This document shows, piece after piece, positions 35,237 to 43,803 of a stretch of DNA of 64,000 nt (positions are counted from its first letter, which is position 1; the number at the start of each line of letters is the position of its first letter). Below the pieces are notes generated by a model. The model was not told where the DNA came from, ran no database searches, and worked only from the letters and a program-made list of their open reading frames with translations. A program made the position numbers and the translations under genes. This DNA is from Candidatus Polarisedimenticolaceae bacterium (GTDB lineage Bacteria > Acidobacteriota > Polarisedimenticolia > Polarisedimenticolales > DASRJG01): positions 1 through 64,000 of the forward strand of contig DASUCV010000008.1 in NCBI GenBank assembly GCA_036275915.1. Direction: 5' to 3'.

Positions 35237-35917
35237 TCACCTGCCGGGCGAAGAATCTCCCTCGAGGACGATCGAGCGCGCGAAGACGACGGAAGTCCCC
35301 GAACGAACCTCGAGCCTCAGAGCCTCGCCACGGGGAAAACTCTTGGGATCGAGCGTCACGGCGAGGGCGCCGTCCGCGTCGAGCGTCGCGGCAGGGATCG
35401 TCGTGTGCGAGTTGCCGAGCGTCAGCTCGAGCGGTACCTCCGGCCTCACATCGTCCCGGTCCACGAAGAGCCGCAAGACGAGAGGCCCGCCGGCGGAGAG
35501 CGCGAGCGGCGCAGGCGGCTCTCCACCGCGGGTCACCGGCTCGGACTCGAGACCGACGATCCGCGCTTCGGCCACGGGCGCCGGAGACGGCCGGACGAAG
35601 CGGTACGCCGGGATCATCAGCGCGAGGAGCACCAGGTACGCGAGCGCCGCCTCCGGCCGCAGAAGGGTCACGGTGAGGCGGCTCCACAGGGACGCGCGTC
35701 GCTCCGCGAGCGGTTCGCCCGACGCCTCATGAATCGCCGCGGCGGTGCGCAACGCGAGCGCGCAAGCCGGGCACGATGCGGTGTGATCGAGAAGTCGCTC
35801 GATCTCGTGCGGGGCCAAGAGGCCCTGCGCCATTGCGAGGTATCGGTCATCGTCCGGACAGCCGGCGCCCTTGGGGCCGGAGGACCAGGCGTCGGCGAGC
35901 TTCGCGTCGTCGATCAC
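35237..35917 (-). CDS. Anti-sigma factor with zinc-finger (zf-HC2) domain and one membrane helix (226 aa)
   Basis: The N-terminal cytoplasmic part has the zinc-binding anti-sigma pattern with His45, Cys49 and Cys52 (LLDHTASCPAC) and a further His37. A single membrane helix lies at about 89-108 (AALAYLVLLALMIPAYRFV). The outside part (about 110-226) is a beta-rich sensor-like domain with no recognised ligand. The gene overlaps the ECF sigma gene by ATGA, the usual arrangement in which the anti-sigma holds the sigma factor at the membrane until a signal arrives. The FG-GAP gene starts 48 bases downstream. Confidence 0.88.
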   Translation of the reverse strand: MIDDAKLADAWSSGPKGAGCPDDDRYLAMAQGLLAPHEIERLLDHTASCPACALALRTAAAIHEASGEPLAERRASLWSRLTVTLLRPEAALAYLVLLALMIPAYRFVRPSPAPVAEARIVGLESEPVTRGGEPPAPLALSAGGPLVLRLFVDRDDVRPEVPLELTLGNSHTTIPAATLDADGALAVTLDPKSFPRGEALRLEVRSGTSVVFARSIVLEGDSSPGR

Positions 35918-36438
35918 GCCGCTCCCTTCTCCCGGAGGCAGTGACGAAGGTCCTCGAAGCCGCGGAAGACGAGGTTTGCCGTGCGCTTCGCGTCCGCGCC
36001 GAGCAGCTCGGCCGCTTCCGCGTAGCGAAGCCCCGCGAGACGGAGCTGGACCGCGCGGCGCCGGTCGGCCGTGAGGCCTCGCAGGCAGGCCTGGATCGCG
36101 CGCACCAGCTCGCCGTCGAGCGCGCGGCGCTCCGGATCGGCGGCAGGTGCTTCCGCCTCACCCACGCCCTCGTCGTCGAGCGGGCGCTCGTACTTGCGCC
36201 GGGCGCGGCGCACCTCGTCCAGGACGACGGCGTACGCCGTGCGCCAGAGATAGGTCGCGTTGAACGACACGCCTCCGCCCCGGACCTGCTCGAGGATGCG
36301 CACGAGCGAGCTTTGCACGAGGTCGTCCCTCTCCCCCCGAAGCCAGCGCGGACAGATCCGGGCAACCGCGCGCTCGAGCTGCGAGCGTAACCGCTCGGCG
36401 TCGATCCCCGGATCGACGTTCACCGATCCCCCGTGCAT
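35914..36438 (-). CDS. ECF-type RNA polymerase sigma factor (174 aa)
   Basis: Region 2 is seen as DDLVQSSLVRILEQVRGGG and LWRTAYAVVLDEVRRARRKY. Region 4 is seen as CLRGLTADRRRAVQLRLAGL and YAEAAELLGADAKRTANLVF, a helix-turn-helix that reads the -35 element. No sigma region 3 is present, so this is the extracytoplasmic-function class. It is co-encoded with its presumed zinc anti-sigma factor and diverges from the CHAT-domain gene 116 bases away. Acidobacterial genomes often pair such sigma/anti-sigma units with TPR-CHAT proteins, so the CHAT and FG-GAP genes are the best candidate targets. Confidence 0.9.
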   Translation of the reverse strand: MHGGSVNVDPGIDAERLRSQLERAVARICPRWLRGERDDLVQSSLVRILEQVRGGGVSFNATYLWRTAYAVVLDEVRRARRKYERPLDDEGVGEAEAPAADPERRALDGELVRAIQACLRGLTADRRRAVQLRLAGLRYAEAAELLGADAKRTANLVFRGFEDLRHCLREKGAA

Positions 36439-36525
36439 GCCGCCAGGATCGGCCAGCGGCCGAGTACGGTCAAGCCGGCCGCCGGAAGGAAGAAACGGGC
36501 GACGCCTCCGAATTCCTCTCCGCCG

Positions 36526-36531
36526 TACAAT
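36526..36531 (+). promoter_or_regulatory. -10-like element before the CHAT gene
   Basis: TACAAT (one mismatch to TATAAT) lies 23 bases before ATG 36555, with a purine-rich GTGGGGGAAAC Shine-Dalgarno region between. It looks like a housekeeping-type promoter and need not depend on the neighbouring ECF sigma factor. Confidence 0.45.
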
Positions 36532-36554
36532 TCACGAGCGGTGGGGGAAACTCG

Positions 36555-39521
36555 ATGACCGCGTCCCTTCTCTTGTGGTCGGCGCTCGCCGCCTCGCCGG
36601 AGGTCGCTCCCGGCCGTCCGGCGCGGTTGACGCTGACGAGCGAACCGTCGTCGGTCGCGACGGTCGTCCTCACCGCCCTGGATGCCGGGCCGATCACCGT
36701 CGAGGCACGTTCGCTCGACCTCGACGTCAAGGTCGCGATCTTCGACGCCGACGGAGCCAAGCCGGTCGCGGAGGACGACAACGGTCTCGGCGGCACCGAT
36801 GCGGTGGCCGGGATCGAGGCCGCCGCCGGCGCCCGGTACCGCATCGAGGTCCGGCCGGCGGACGAGACGGAAGAGGCGCGCGGCGAGGTCACGATCTCCG
36901 TTCGAGCCGGGTCGCCGCCGCCCGCTCCCGAGGCGGATGCCGCGGCCGCGCGCGACCTCGCCTACTGGAACTCCGTCGAGGAAGGCGGCGATCCCTGGCG
37001 GAAGGTGCGGGGTAGGCTCGGCCGCGCGACGCTCGCGCTCGGCCGCGGCGCTTACGCCGAGATGATCCCGCTGTGCGACGACGCCGCAGCCGCGGCCCGC
37101 GCCGCGTGGGGCGCCGCCGACGGACGCTACGGCGTCGCGGTCGCGACCGGCGGCCTCGCCCGCTACCTGAGCGGCGACCTGACCGCGGCGAGGCCGATGA
37201 TCGCGGACGGGCTCGCGGTGATCGAGCGGCGGTACGGCGAGGACGACATGCGCACCGCGATGAGCCTGAACTATCTCGGTGAGGTCGACGAGGACCTCGG
37301 CGAGCTGCGCCTCGCCCGCGACGATTACGAGCGCTCGCTCGCGATCCGCGAGCGCCTGCACGGCAAGGACCAGCCCGAGTCCGTCGCTGCGCTCGGGAAT
37401 CTCGGCGGCTTGATCGACGAGCTGGGCGACCCGGAGACCGCGCACGCGTACTACGAGCGCGCCCTCGCGATCCAGGAGAAATCGTCGCCCGGCTCGGCGC
37501 GCATCGCCTCCCTCCTCAACAACGTCGCCTTCGAGATGAAGAAGATCGGTAGAACGAAGGACGCGGTGCCGCTCTACGAGCGCGCGCTCGCGATCCGGCG
37601 GGACAAGCTGGGCGATGAGCACCCGTCCACGGCCCTCAGCCTGCAAAACCTCGCGATGGCGCTGCACGAGACGGGAAGAACGGCCGAGGCGGTCCCGATG
37701 CTCGAGCAATCGATGGCGATCCGCGAGAGGAAGCTCGGCCCGGATCATCCCGACCTGGCCGTGTCGCTCTCGAACCTCGCGCGCGTCGACTACGAATCGG
37801 GGCACGCCGCAGACGCGCTGCCGCTGATCGAGCGCGCCCTCGCGATCCGCGAGGCGAAGCTGGGACCCTCGCACCCGGACACGGCGCGCGCCGAGGTGCT
37901 TCGCGCCCGCGTTCTCGCCGCGCTCGGAAAGACCGACGAGGCGATCGACGCGGCCATCGCGGCCGAGGCGGTCTCGCGCGCCGACGTGCGGCGCATCGCG
38001 CGCTTCCTCCCGGAGTCGACCTCGCTCGCCTACGCGGCGAAGCGCGCGCGCGGGCTCGACGTCGCGATCGCGACCGCGGCCGCGCCCGGCGCGCGCGTCT
38101 CGCAGGAGCGGCTGCGCCGCGTCTGGGAGTGCGCGCTTCGCTCGCGCGCTCTCGTCCTCGACGAGATGGCGCGCCGCGCGAGGGCCGTCAGGAAGAGCGG
38201 CGACCCGGCGACACGCGCCGCCGAGGCGAGGCTCGTCGCGGCGGTCTCGGCCTGGGGCCGCCTCGTCACCGAAGGCGCCGGCAAGAAAGGAGACCCGCGC
38301 GCGGCGTTCGACGCCGCGCGGAGCGAGGTCGAGGCGGCGGAGCGCGCGCTCGCGGAGGCGAGCGCCGACTTCCGGCGGGAGGTCCAGGCGCGGGAGCCCT
38401 CGCTCGAGGACGTGCGCCGCCCTCTCACCGGCGGGACGGCGCTCGTCGCGTACGCCACCTACGACGCCGGGACCGAGACCGCACCGAAGCCCTGCTACGC
38501 CGCCTTCGTGCTCGAGGGAGGAACGGTCGCGCTCCGTCCGCTCGGCGATGCGGGCGCGATCGACGGGCGCATCGCGCGCTGGCGCGCGGCGGTCGGAGGG
38601 GCCGCCGCCGACGTCGAGACGGCGCGCGCGGGAGAGAAGGAATCTCGTCGCCTCGGCGCCGATCTTCGCGGCGCCCTCTGGGATCCGGTCGCCCCCTCGC
38701 TCGGCAAGACGAAGTCGGTGGTCATCGTCCCCGACGGCGCCGTTCATCTGGCGCCGCTCGGCGCGCTTCCCGACGGCGACGGCTACCTCGTGGAGAGCGG
38801 GATCCTCTTCCAGTACGTGACCGCGGAGCGCGATCTCCTCGGCGGCGCGAGCCCCCCCGCCGGTGGGGTCCTCGCGATGGGAGGCCCGGAGATGCCCGCG
38901 CCTGCTGCGGGTTCCGAAGGATGCGGTCCCGCATCGCTCCCCCTTCCGCCGCTTCCGAACGCCGCGCGCGAGGCCGAAGAGATCGGTGCGATCTTCGGCG
39001 GCACGTCGCGCGTCCTCACCGGCGCGCAGGCGACGGCCGCGGCGTTCCGGACGCTCGCGCCGCAGGCCGGCGTCCTCCACCTCGCCACGCACGGGATCGT
39101 CCTCGGCGCCCGCTGCCCGTCCCGGGGGCGTTCGGCCCTCGAGATCGCGGGGCTCGCGCTCGCCGACGGCGTTCTCACGGCGGAGGAGATCGCATCGATC
39201 GACCTCTCGCGCGTGCGCTTCGCGGCGCTGTCGTCGTGCGACTCGGGCGGCGGCACCGTCGCCGACGGCGAGGGGGTGCTCGGCTTGCGACGTGCCTTCG
39301 CGATCGCCGGCGCCAAGACCCTCGTCCTCACGCTCTGGCCGGTCGACGACCGCGACGCCCGCCGCTTCATGACCGCGGCCTACCGCGCCCGCTTCAAGAA
39401 CGGCGAGCCCGCCGCCGGCGCCGCCCGCGACGCGTCGCTCGAGATCCTGAAGGACCGCCGCAAGCGCGGCCTCGACACGGGCCCGATCCACTGGGGAGCG
39501 TTCGTGGCGGCGGGAAGCTGA
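36555..39521 (+). CDS. Exported PPC-TPR-CHAT caspase-like protein (988 aa)
   Basis: The N-terminus has a short hydrophobic export signal (MTASLLLWSALAAS), then a beta-sandwich resembling the pre-peptidase C-terminal (PPC) domain (LDVKVAIFDADGAKPVAEDD and YRIEVRPADE). Residues about 170-470 hold six or seven kinesin-light-chain-like TPR units (YERALAIRRDKLGDEHPST and similar). The C-terminal CHAT domain has the caspase-type dyad: His846 (VLHLATHG) and Cys895 (AALSSCDSGGG), with the closing segments GLRRAFAIAGAKTLVLTLWP and GPIHWGAFV. CHAT domains are cysteine peptidases in some systems, such as the CRISPR TPR-CHAT protein, but this one appears to be outside the cytoplasm. It lies between the sigma unit and the second FG-GAP gene. 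Confidence 0.9.
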   Translation: MTASLLLWSALAASPEVAPGRPARLTLTSEPSSVATVVLTALDAGPITVEARSLDLDVKVAIFDADGAKPVAEDDNGLGGTDAVAGIEAAAGARYRIEVRPADETEEARGEVTISVRAGSPPPAPEADAAAARDLAYWNSVEEGGDPWRKVRGRLGRATLALGRGAYAEMIPLCDDAAAAARAAWGAADGRYGVAVATGGLARYLSGDLTAARPMIADGLAVIERRYGEDDMRTAMSLNYLGEVDEDLGELRLARDDYERSLAIRERLHGKDQPESVAALGNLGGLIDELGDPETAHAYYERALAIQEKSSPGSARIASLLNNVAFEMKKIGRTKDAVPLYERALAIRRDKLGDEHPSTALSLQNLAMALHETGRTAEAVPMLEQSMAIRERKLGPDHPDLAVSLSNLARVDYESGHAADALPLIERALAIREAKLGPSHPDTARAEVLRARVLAALGKTDEAIDAAIAAEAVSRADVRRIARFLPESTSLAYAAKRARGLDVAIATAAAPGARVSQERLRRVWECALRSRALVLDEMARRARAVRKSGDPATRAAEARLVAAVSAWGRLVTEGAGKKGDPRAAFDAARSEVEAAERALAEASADFRREVQAREPSLEDVRRPLTGGTALVAYATYDAGTETAPKPCYAAFVLEGGTVALRPLGDAGAIDGRIARWRAAVGGAAADVETARAGEKESRRLGADLRGALWDPVAPSLGKTKSVVIVPDGAVHLAPLGALPDGDGYLVESGILFQYVTAERDLLGGASPPAGGVLAMGGPEMPAPAAGSEGCGPASLPLPPLPNAAREAEEIGAIFGGTSRVLTGAQATAAAFRTLAPQAGVLHLATHGIVLGARCPSRGRSALEIAGLALADGVLTAEEIASIDLSRVRFAALSSCDSGGGTVADGEGVLGLRRAFAIAGAKTLVLTLWPVDDRDARRFMTAAYRARFKNGEPAAGAARDASLEILKDRRKRGLDTGPIHWGAFVAAGS

Positions 39522-39603
39522 TCGCCCTGTAACGGAGCCCGCCCCTCTCCTTAGTACCCGGTGAACGCAGCCCATCGCTGCGCGCACCGCGAGGAGAGGG
39601 ACC

Positions 39604-42600
39604 ATGAAGACAGGCCGCGCCTTCCATCGAATCATCCCGATTTTGGCCGTGACGGCGCTCTGGGCCGGCATCGCCGCCGCTCAGGATGCGGGTTGGCAAT
39701 CCCAGATCGCGGCGGACCTCTCCGCGCGGGAAATGGAGCTCAGCCTGAAGGACGGGACCTGGCAGGCGCCGAACCGGGCGCAGGGCTTCCGGGTGTCGTT
39801 CACCGAGCGAGGCGTCCATCTCGCGCCGCGGCTTTCGCAGAGTCCCGAGTGGGAGTGGGGTCTCGCGTTCATGGGGACGGCAGCGACGGTTCGCACCTCC
39901 GCGCAGGAGAACCGCCTCGACCGCGACTGGGGCGGCGTTCGTGAGTGGTACGTGAACGAGGCGCGCGGGCTGAAGCACGAGTTCAGCGTCCTCGAGCGGC
40001 CGGTGACGGCCGCGCTCGACTTGGCGCTCACCGGGACGCTCGAGCCGCGCGTCAGCGCGGACGGGCAGGCGATCGACTTCCACACGAAGGATGGGCGGAA
40101 CGTCCTCCGCTACGCCGAGCTGTCGGTCGTCGATGCGCGCGGGCGCACGCTGCCGTCGCACATGGAAGGGTTCGCGAAGGCCGGCACGCGCGGCATCCGC
40201 ATCGTCTTCGAGGACAAGGACGCCGCTTATCCGATCACCGTCGATCCACTCGTGATGACGATCGGATGGAGCGCCGAGTCGAACCAGGCCAACGCGGACT
40301 TCGGCACCTCCGTCGCGACGGCGGGCGACGTCAACGGCGACGGCTTCTCGGACGTCATCGTCGGCGCCGACAAGTACGACAACGGCCAGGTCGACGAAGG
40401 TCGCGCGTACGTCTATCTCGGTGGTCCGTCGGGCCTCTCGACGACGCCCGCGTGGACGGCCGAGAGCAACCAGGCGAGCGCGTTCTTCGGCGCCTCGGTC
40501 GCGCCGGCCGGCGACGTCAATGGCGACGGGTACGACGACGTGCTCGTCTCGGCTTACGGCTACGACGACGGACTGACCGACCAGGGCCGGGTCTACCTCT
40601 ACCTCGGCTCGCCGACCGGGCTCTCCGCGACGCCGGCGTGGACGGCGGAGAGCGACCAGGCGAGCGCGAACTTCGGCCGCTCGGTGGCGACCGCGGGCGA
40701 CGTCAACGGCGACGGCTACTCGGACGTCATCATCGGCGCGACCACCTACGACAGCGGCCAGACCGACGAGGGGAAAGTCTTCGTCTACTACGGCTCGCCC
40801 GCGGGCCTTCCGGCGACGCCGAGCTGGACCGCGGAGTCGAACCAGGCGGGCGCGGCGTTCGGCGTCTCGGTCGGCACGGCGGGCGACGTCAACGGCGACG
40901 GCTACGACGACGTCATCATCGGGGCGCGCCTCTACGACAACGGCCAGACGGACGAGGGGCGCGTCTTCCTCTACCTCGGCTCGGCGTCCGGTCTCGCGGC
41001 GAACCCGATCTGGACGGCGGAGAGCGATCAGGCGGGCGCCAACTTCGGCCGCTCGGCCGCGACCGCGGGCGATGTCAACGGCGACGGCTACGCCGACCTC
41101 ATCGTCGGCGCGTACACCTACGATCAATTCCAGGTCGACGCGGGGCGCGCGTACATCTACTACGGCAACGCGACCGGCGTTCCCACCCCCGGGCCGATCC
41201 TCTACACGGGCTTCTCGGTGAACGAAGGATTCGGCATCTCCGTCGCGGCGGCCGGCGACGTGAACGGCGACGGCTACGCGGATGTCATCGTCGGCGCCTA
41301 CCTCTACGACGGCACCGGCTTCACCGACCAGGGACGCGCGTACGTCTATCTCGGCTCCGCGTCCGGAGTCTCGACGGTCGCGGCGTGGGCGACGCAGATC
41401 CCGGACGCGGGCGCGCAGTTCGGCTGGTCGGTCGCGACCGCGGGCGACGTCAACGGCGACGGCTACTCCGACGTCATCATCGGCGCCCCGATGGCGAACG
41501 ACGGCGAATCGTATGAAGGACGCGCCTTCGTGTTCATGGGCGCACCCGATGCTCCGTCGATCACCGCCGGATGGTCGGTCTCCGGCCGCACGAACGGCGA
41601 GTTCGGCCAGTCGATCGCGACCGCGGGCGACGTCAACGGCGACGGCTACTCCGACGTCATCGTCGGCGATCCCTTCCACTTGTTCCCGCAGGCCCGCCTC
41701 TATCTCGGCACGCCGAGCGGCCTCTCGACGACGCCGGCCTGGGAGGCGGACGGCAACGCCGCGATCGACGACCAGTTCGGCTACTCGGTCGCCTCCGCGG
41801 GCGACGTCAACGGCGACGGCTACTCGGACGTCGTCGTGGGCGCTCCGGGCAGCGGCACCATCTACGTCTACTACGGCTCGCCGACGGGGCTCGGGGCGAC
41901 GCCCGCGTTCGTCGCCTCCGATCCGACGAGCAGTCTCGGGTTCTCCGTCGGGACGGCGGGTGACATCAACGGCGACGGCTACTCCGACATCGTCGTCGGC
42001 GATCCGAACTACACCGCCTTCGGAACGCAGATCGGCGCGGTTTTCGTCTACTACGGCTCCGCGAACGGTCTCTCGGCGCGGCCCGACATCCGGCTCGGCC
42101 TCCAGGCGAACACCGCCTTCGGACAATCGGTCTCGACCGCCGGCGACATCAACGGCGACGGCTACTCCGACATCGTCGTCGGCGACCCGCAGTTCCCCAA
42201 CTCGGTGACCGGCGTGGGTGTGGCGGGAGGGGCGTTCGCCTTCTGCGGCCCCAGCCTCTCTCCATGCTGGGAGGCATTCGGCGACCCCGTCCACGGGGCC
42301 CGGTTCGGCACGTCGGTCGGCACCGCGGGCGACGTCAACGGCGACGGCTACTCCGACCTCATCGTCGGCGATCCTTATCTCTCGAACCCGGCGCTCAACG
42401 CGGGTCGTGCCTACGTCTTCCTCGGCGCACCGACGTTCATCGACAATCCTCCGCCCGATTGGTACGTGGACGGCGAGCAGGACTTCGCGCACCTCTCGAA
42501 TTTCGGCTCCGCCGTCGCCACGGCCGGCGACATCAACGGCGACGGTTATTCCGACGTCGTCATCGGCGCGCCGCAGTTCCACGGCGGGATCAACGGCATG

Positions 42601-43713
42601 GAGCCGTTCGGCAAGGCCTACGCCTACCTCGGCGGCCCCGCCGGCCCTCAGACGACTCCGATCTGGACCGCGGTGGGAACATCGACCACCGATTACTTCG
42701 GCATCGCGGTCGGGACCGCGGGCGACACCAACGGTGACGGCGACTCCGAGATCGTGGTCGGCTCGACCGGAGGCGCCGTCCAGAACGCGGCCACGGGGAC
42801 CGGCTACCTCTATGGCCGCGTCCTCCGCGGTCTCGCCGGCTCGCCGCAGCAGTTCCAGGCGGACGACTCGGCCCCGATCGACCAGAACGGGCTCTCGAGC
42901 TCGCCGGTCTCGTTCCGCGTGCACGCCAAGGGGATGAGCGCCGCCGGCCGCGCGCGCGTCCGGCTTCAGTGGGAGGTCAAGCCGCTCTCGTCTCCGCTGA
43001 GCGGCACCGCCGTCAAGGGCGGCGCGAGCTTCGTCACCACCGGAAACCCGGGAAGCTCGGTCTCGCTCGACGAGCTGGTCACCGGCCTCAACTTCGGCAC
43101 CGCGTACCGCTGGCGCGTGCGCGTGGCGACCAACTCGCCGTTCTTCCCGTGGTCGACGTGGGCCTCGCACCCGTGGAACAACGCGACCGAGACCGATCTG
43201 CGCACGAACCCCTGTCTCGACCTCGACGGCGACGGCTACGGCGCCGCCGGCTCGAAGTGCGCGCTCCCCGGCGTCGACTGCGACGACACGCGCGCCGACG
43301 TCAACCCCGGCCACGCCGAGGTGTGCGACGGCGTCGACAACAACTGCAACGGCGTCGTCGACGAGCCCCCGACCGGCACGACGTCGCTCGCGCTCGCGCC
43401 GGTGGCCGGCGGCACGCGCCTTCAGTGGCTCTCGATCCCGGGCGCGACGAGCTATGACGTCGTGCGCGGCGTGCTCTCGTCGCTCCGCAGCTCCGCCGGG
43501 AACTTCACGACGTCGCTCGACCAGTGCACCGCGAACGACGCGAGCGGCTTGCTCGTCGACACGACCGGTGCGCCGCCCGCCGGCGACGGCTGGTACTTCC
43601 TCGTGCGCGGCACGCTGGGGAGCTGCTCCGCCGGAAGCTACGACGACGGCTCGCCGTCGCAGAGCGGCTTCCGGGACGGGGAGATCGCGGCGTCGGGGGT
43701 GGCCTGCCCCTGA
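39604..43713 (+). CDS. Secreted 14-repeat FG-GAP protein with MopE and Fn3-like C-terminus (paralogue 2, 1369 aa)
   Basis: A signal peptide (FHRIIPILAVTALWAGIAAA) precedes the same N-terminal domain as paralogue 1 (QAPNRAQGFRV to AAYPITVDPLV). Fourteen FG-GAP repeats follow, nearly all with DVNGDGYSDVIVG-like calcium loops and YGSPTGLSATPAW-like linkers. Then come an Fn3-like segment, a MopE motif (LDGDGYGAAGSKCALPGVDC then CDGVDNNCNG) and the shared end module (YDVVRGVLSSLRSSAGNF, finishing in ACP). Start ATG 39604 has Shine-Dalgarno GAGGAGAGGG. It is 82 bases downstream of the CHAT gene on the same strand and may be co-transcribed. A surface-displayed propeller protein is the best reading. 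Confidence 0.88.
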   Translation: MKTGRAFHRIIPILAVTALWAGIAAAQDAGWQSQIAADLSAREMELSLKDGTWQAPNRAQGFRVSFTERGVHLAPRLSQSPEWEWGLAFMGTAATVRTSAQENRLDRDWGGVREWYVNEARGLKHEFSVLERPVTAALDLALTGTLEPRVSADGQAIDFHTKDGRNVLRYAELSVVDARGRTLPSHMEGFAKAGTRGIRIVFEDKDAAYPITVDPLVMTIGWSAESNQANADFGTSVATAGDVNGDGFSDVIVGADKYDNGQVDEGRAYVYLGGPSGLSTTPAWTAESNQASAFFGASVAPAGDVNGDGYDDVLVSAYGYDDGLTDQGRVYLYLGSPTGLSATPAWTAESDQASANFGRSVATAGDVNGDGYSDVIIGATTYDSGQTDEGKVFVYYGSPAGLPATPSWTAESNQAGAAFGVSVGTAGDVNGDGYDDVIIGARLYDNGQTDEGRVFLYLGSASGLAANPIWTAESDQAGANFGRSAATAGDVNGDGYADLIVGAYTYDQFQVDAGRAYIYYGNATGVPTPGPILYTGFSVNEGFGISVAAAGDVNGDGYADVIVGAYLYDGTGFTDQGRAYVYLGSASGVSTVAAWATQIPDAGAQFGWSVATAGDVNGDGYSDVIIGAPMANDGESYEGRAFVFMGAPDAPSITAGWSVSGRTNGEFGQSIATAGDVNGDGYSDVIVGDPFHLFPQARLYLGTPSGLSTTPAWEADGNAAIDDQFGYSVASAGDVNGDGYSDVVVGAPGSGTIYVYYGSPTGLGATPAFVASDPTSSLGFSVGTAGDINGDGYSDIVVGDPNYTAFGTQIGAVFVYYGSANGLSARPDIRLGLQANTAFGQSVSTAGDINGDGYSDIVVGDPQFPNSVTGVGVAGGAFAFCGPSLSPCWEAFGDPVHGARFGTSVGTAGDVNGDGYSDLIVGDPYLSNPALNAGRAYVFLGAPTFIDNPPPDWYVDGEQDFAHLSNFGSAVATAGDINGDGYSDVVIGAPQFHGGINGMEPFGKAYAYLGGPAGPQTTPIWTAVGTSTTDYFGIAVGTAGDTNGDGDSEIVVGSTGGAVQNAATGTGYLYGRVLRGLAGSPQQFQADDSAPIDQNGLSSSPVSFRVHAKGMSAAGRARVRLQWEVKPLSSPLSGTAVKGGASFVTTGNPGSSVSLDELVTGLNFGTAYRWRVRVATNSPFFPWSTWASHPWNNATETDLRTNPCLDLDGDGYGAAGSKCALPGVDCDDTRADVNPGHAEVCDGVDNNCNGVVDEPPTGTTSLALAPVAGGTRLQWLSIPGATSYDVVRGVLSSLRSSAGNFTTSLDQCTANDASGLLVDTTGAPPAGDGWYFLVRGTLGSCSAGSYDDGSPSQSGFRDGEIAASGVACP
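40262..42825 (+). repeat. Tandem FG-GAP coding repeats, paralogue 2
   Basis: Fourteen units of about 165-200 bases share almost unchanged DNA cores (GCGGGCGACGTCAACGGCG), giving strong similarity among units and to the array at 32-34.5 kb on the other strand. The two arrays are inverted relative to each other and could promote inversion of the sigma/CHAT segment between them. Confidence 0.8.
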
Positions 43714-43791
43714 TTCGATGGGTGCGGGGCCGCCGGTATCAAGATCTCATCAAGATCGCCGGCGGTCCCCCCAAGTCCCAGGCTGGCTTCG

Positions 43792-43797
43792 TACGAT
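43792..43797 (+). promoter_or_regulatory. -10-like hexamer before the KimA-like permease
   Basis: TACGAT lies 6 bases before ATG 43804, in the string GTACGATCCGGCA. The same TACGATCCG string precedes the POT gene at 52342. No Shine-Dalgarno fits in the gap, so the mRNA may be leaderless. Confidence 0.4.
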
Positions 43798-43803
43798 CCG
43801 GCA

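Noticed and set aside
39394-43314. 1306-codon antisense frame over the second FG-GAP gene
   Set aside because: Its apparent repeats (VAVAVDVARG) are just the reverse complement of FG-GAP cores. There is no signal peptide or domain.
43714-43803. Cyclic di-AMP (ydaO-type) riboswitch before the KimA-like gene
   Set aside because: Only 90 bases are available, no conserved ydaO-type helices were seen, and a -10-like element sits 6 bases before the start codon.
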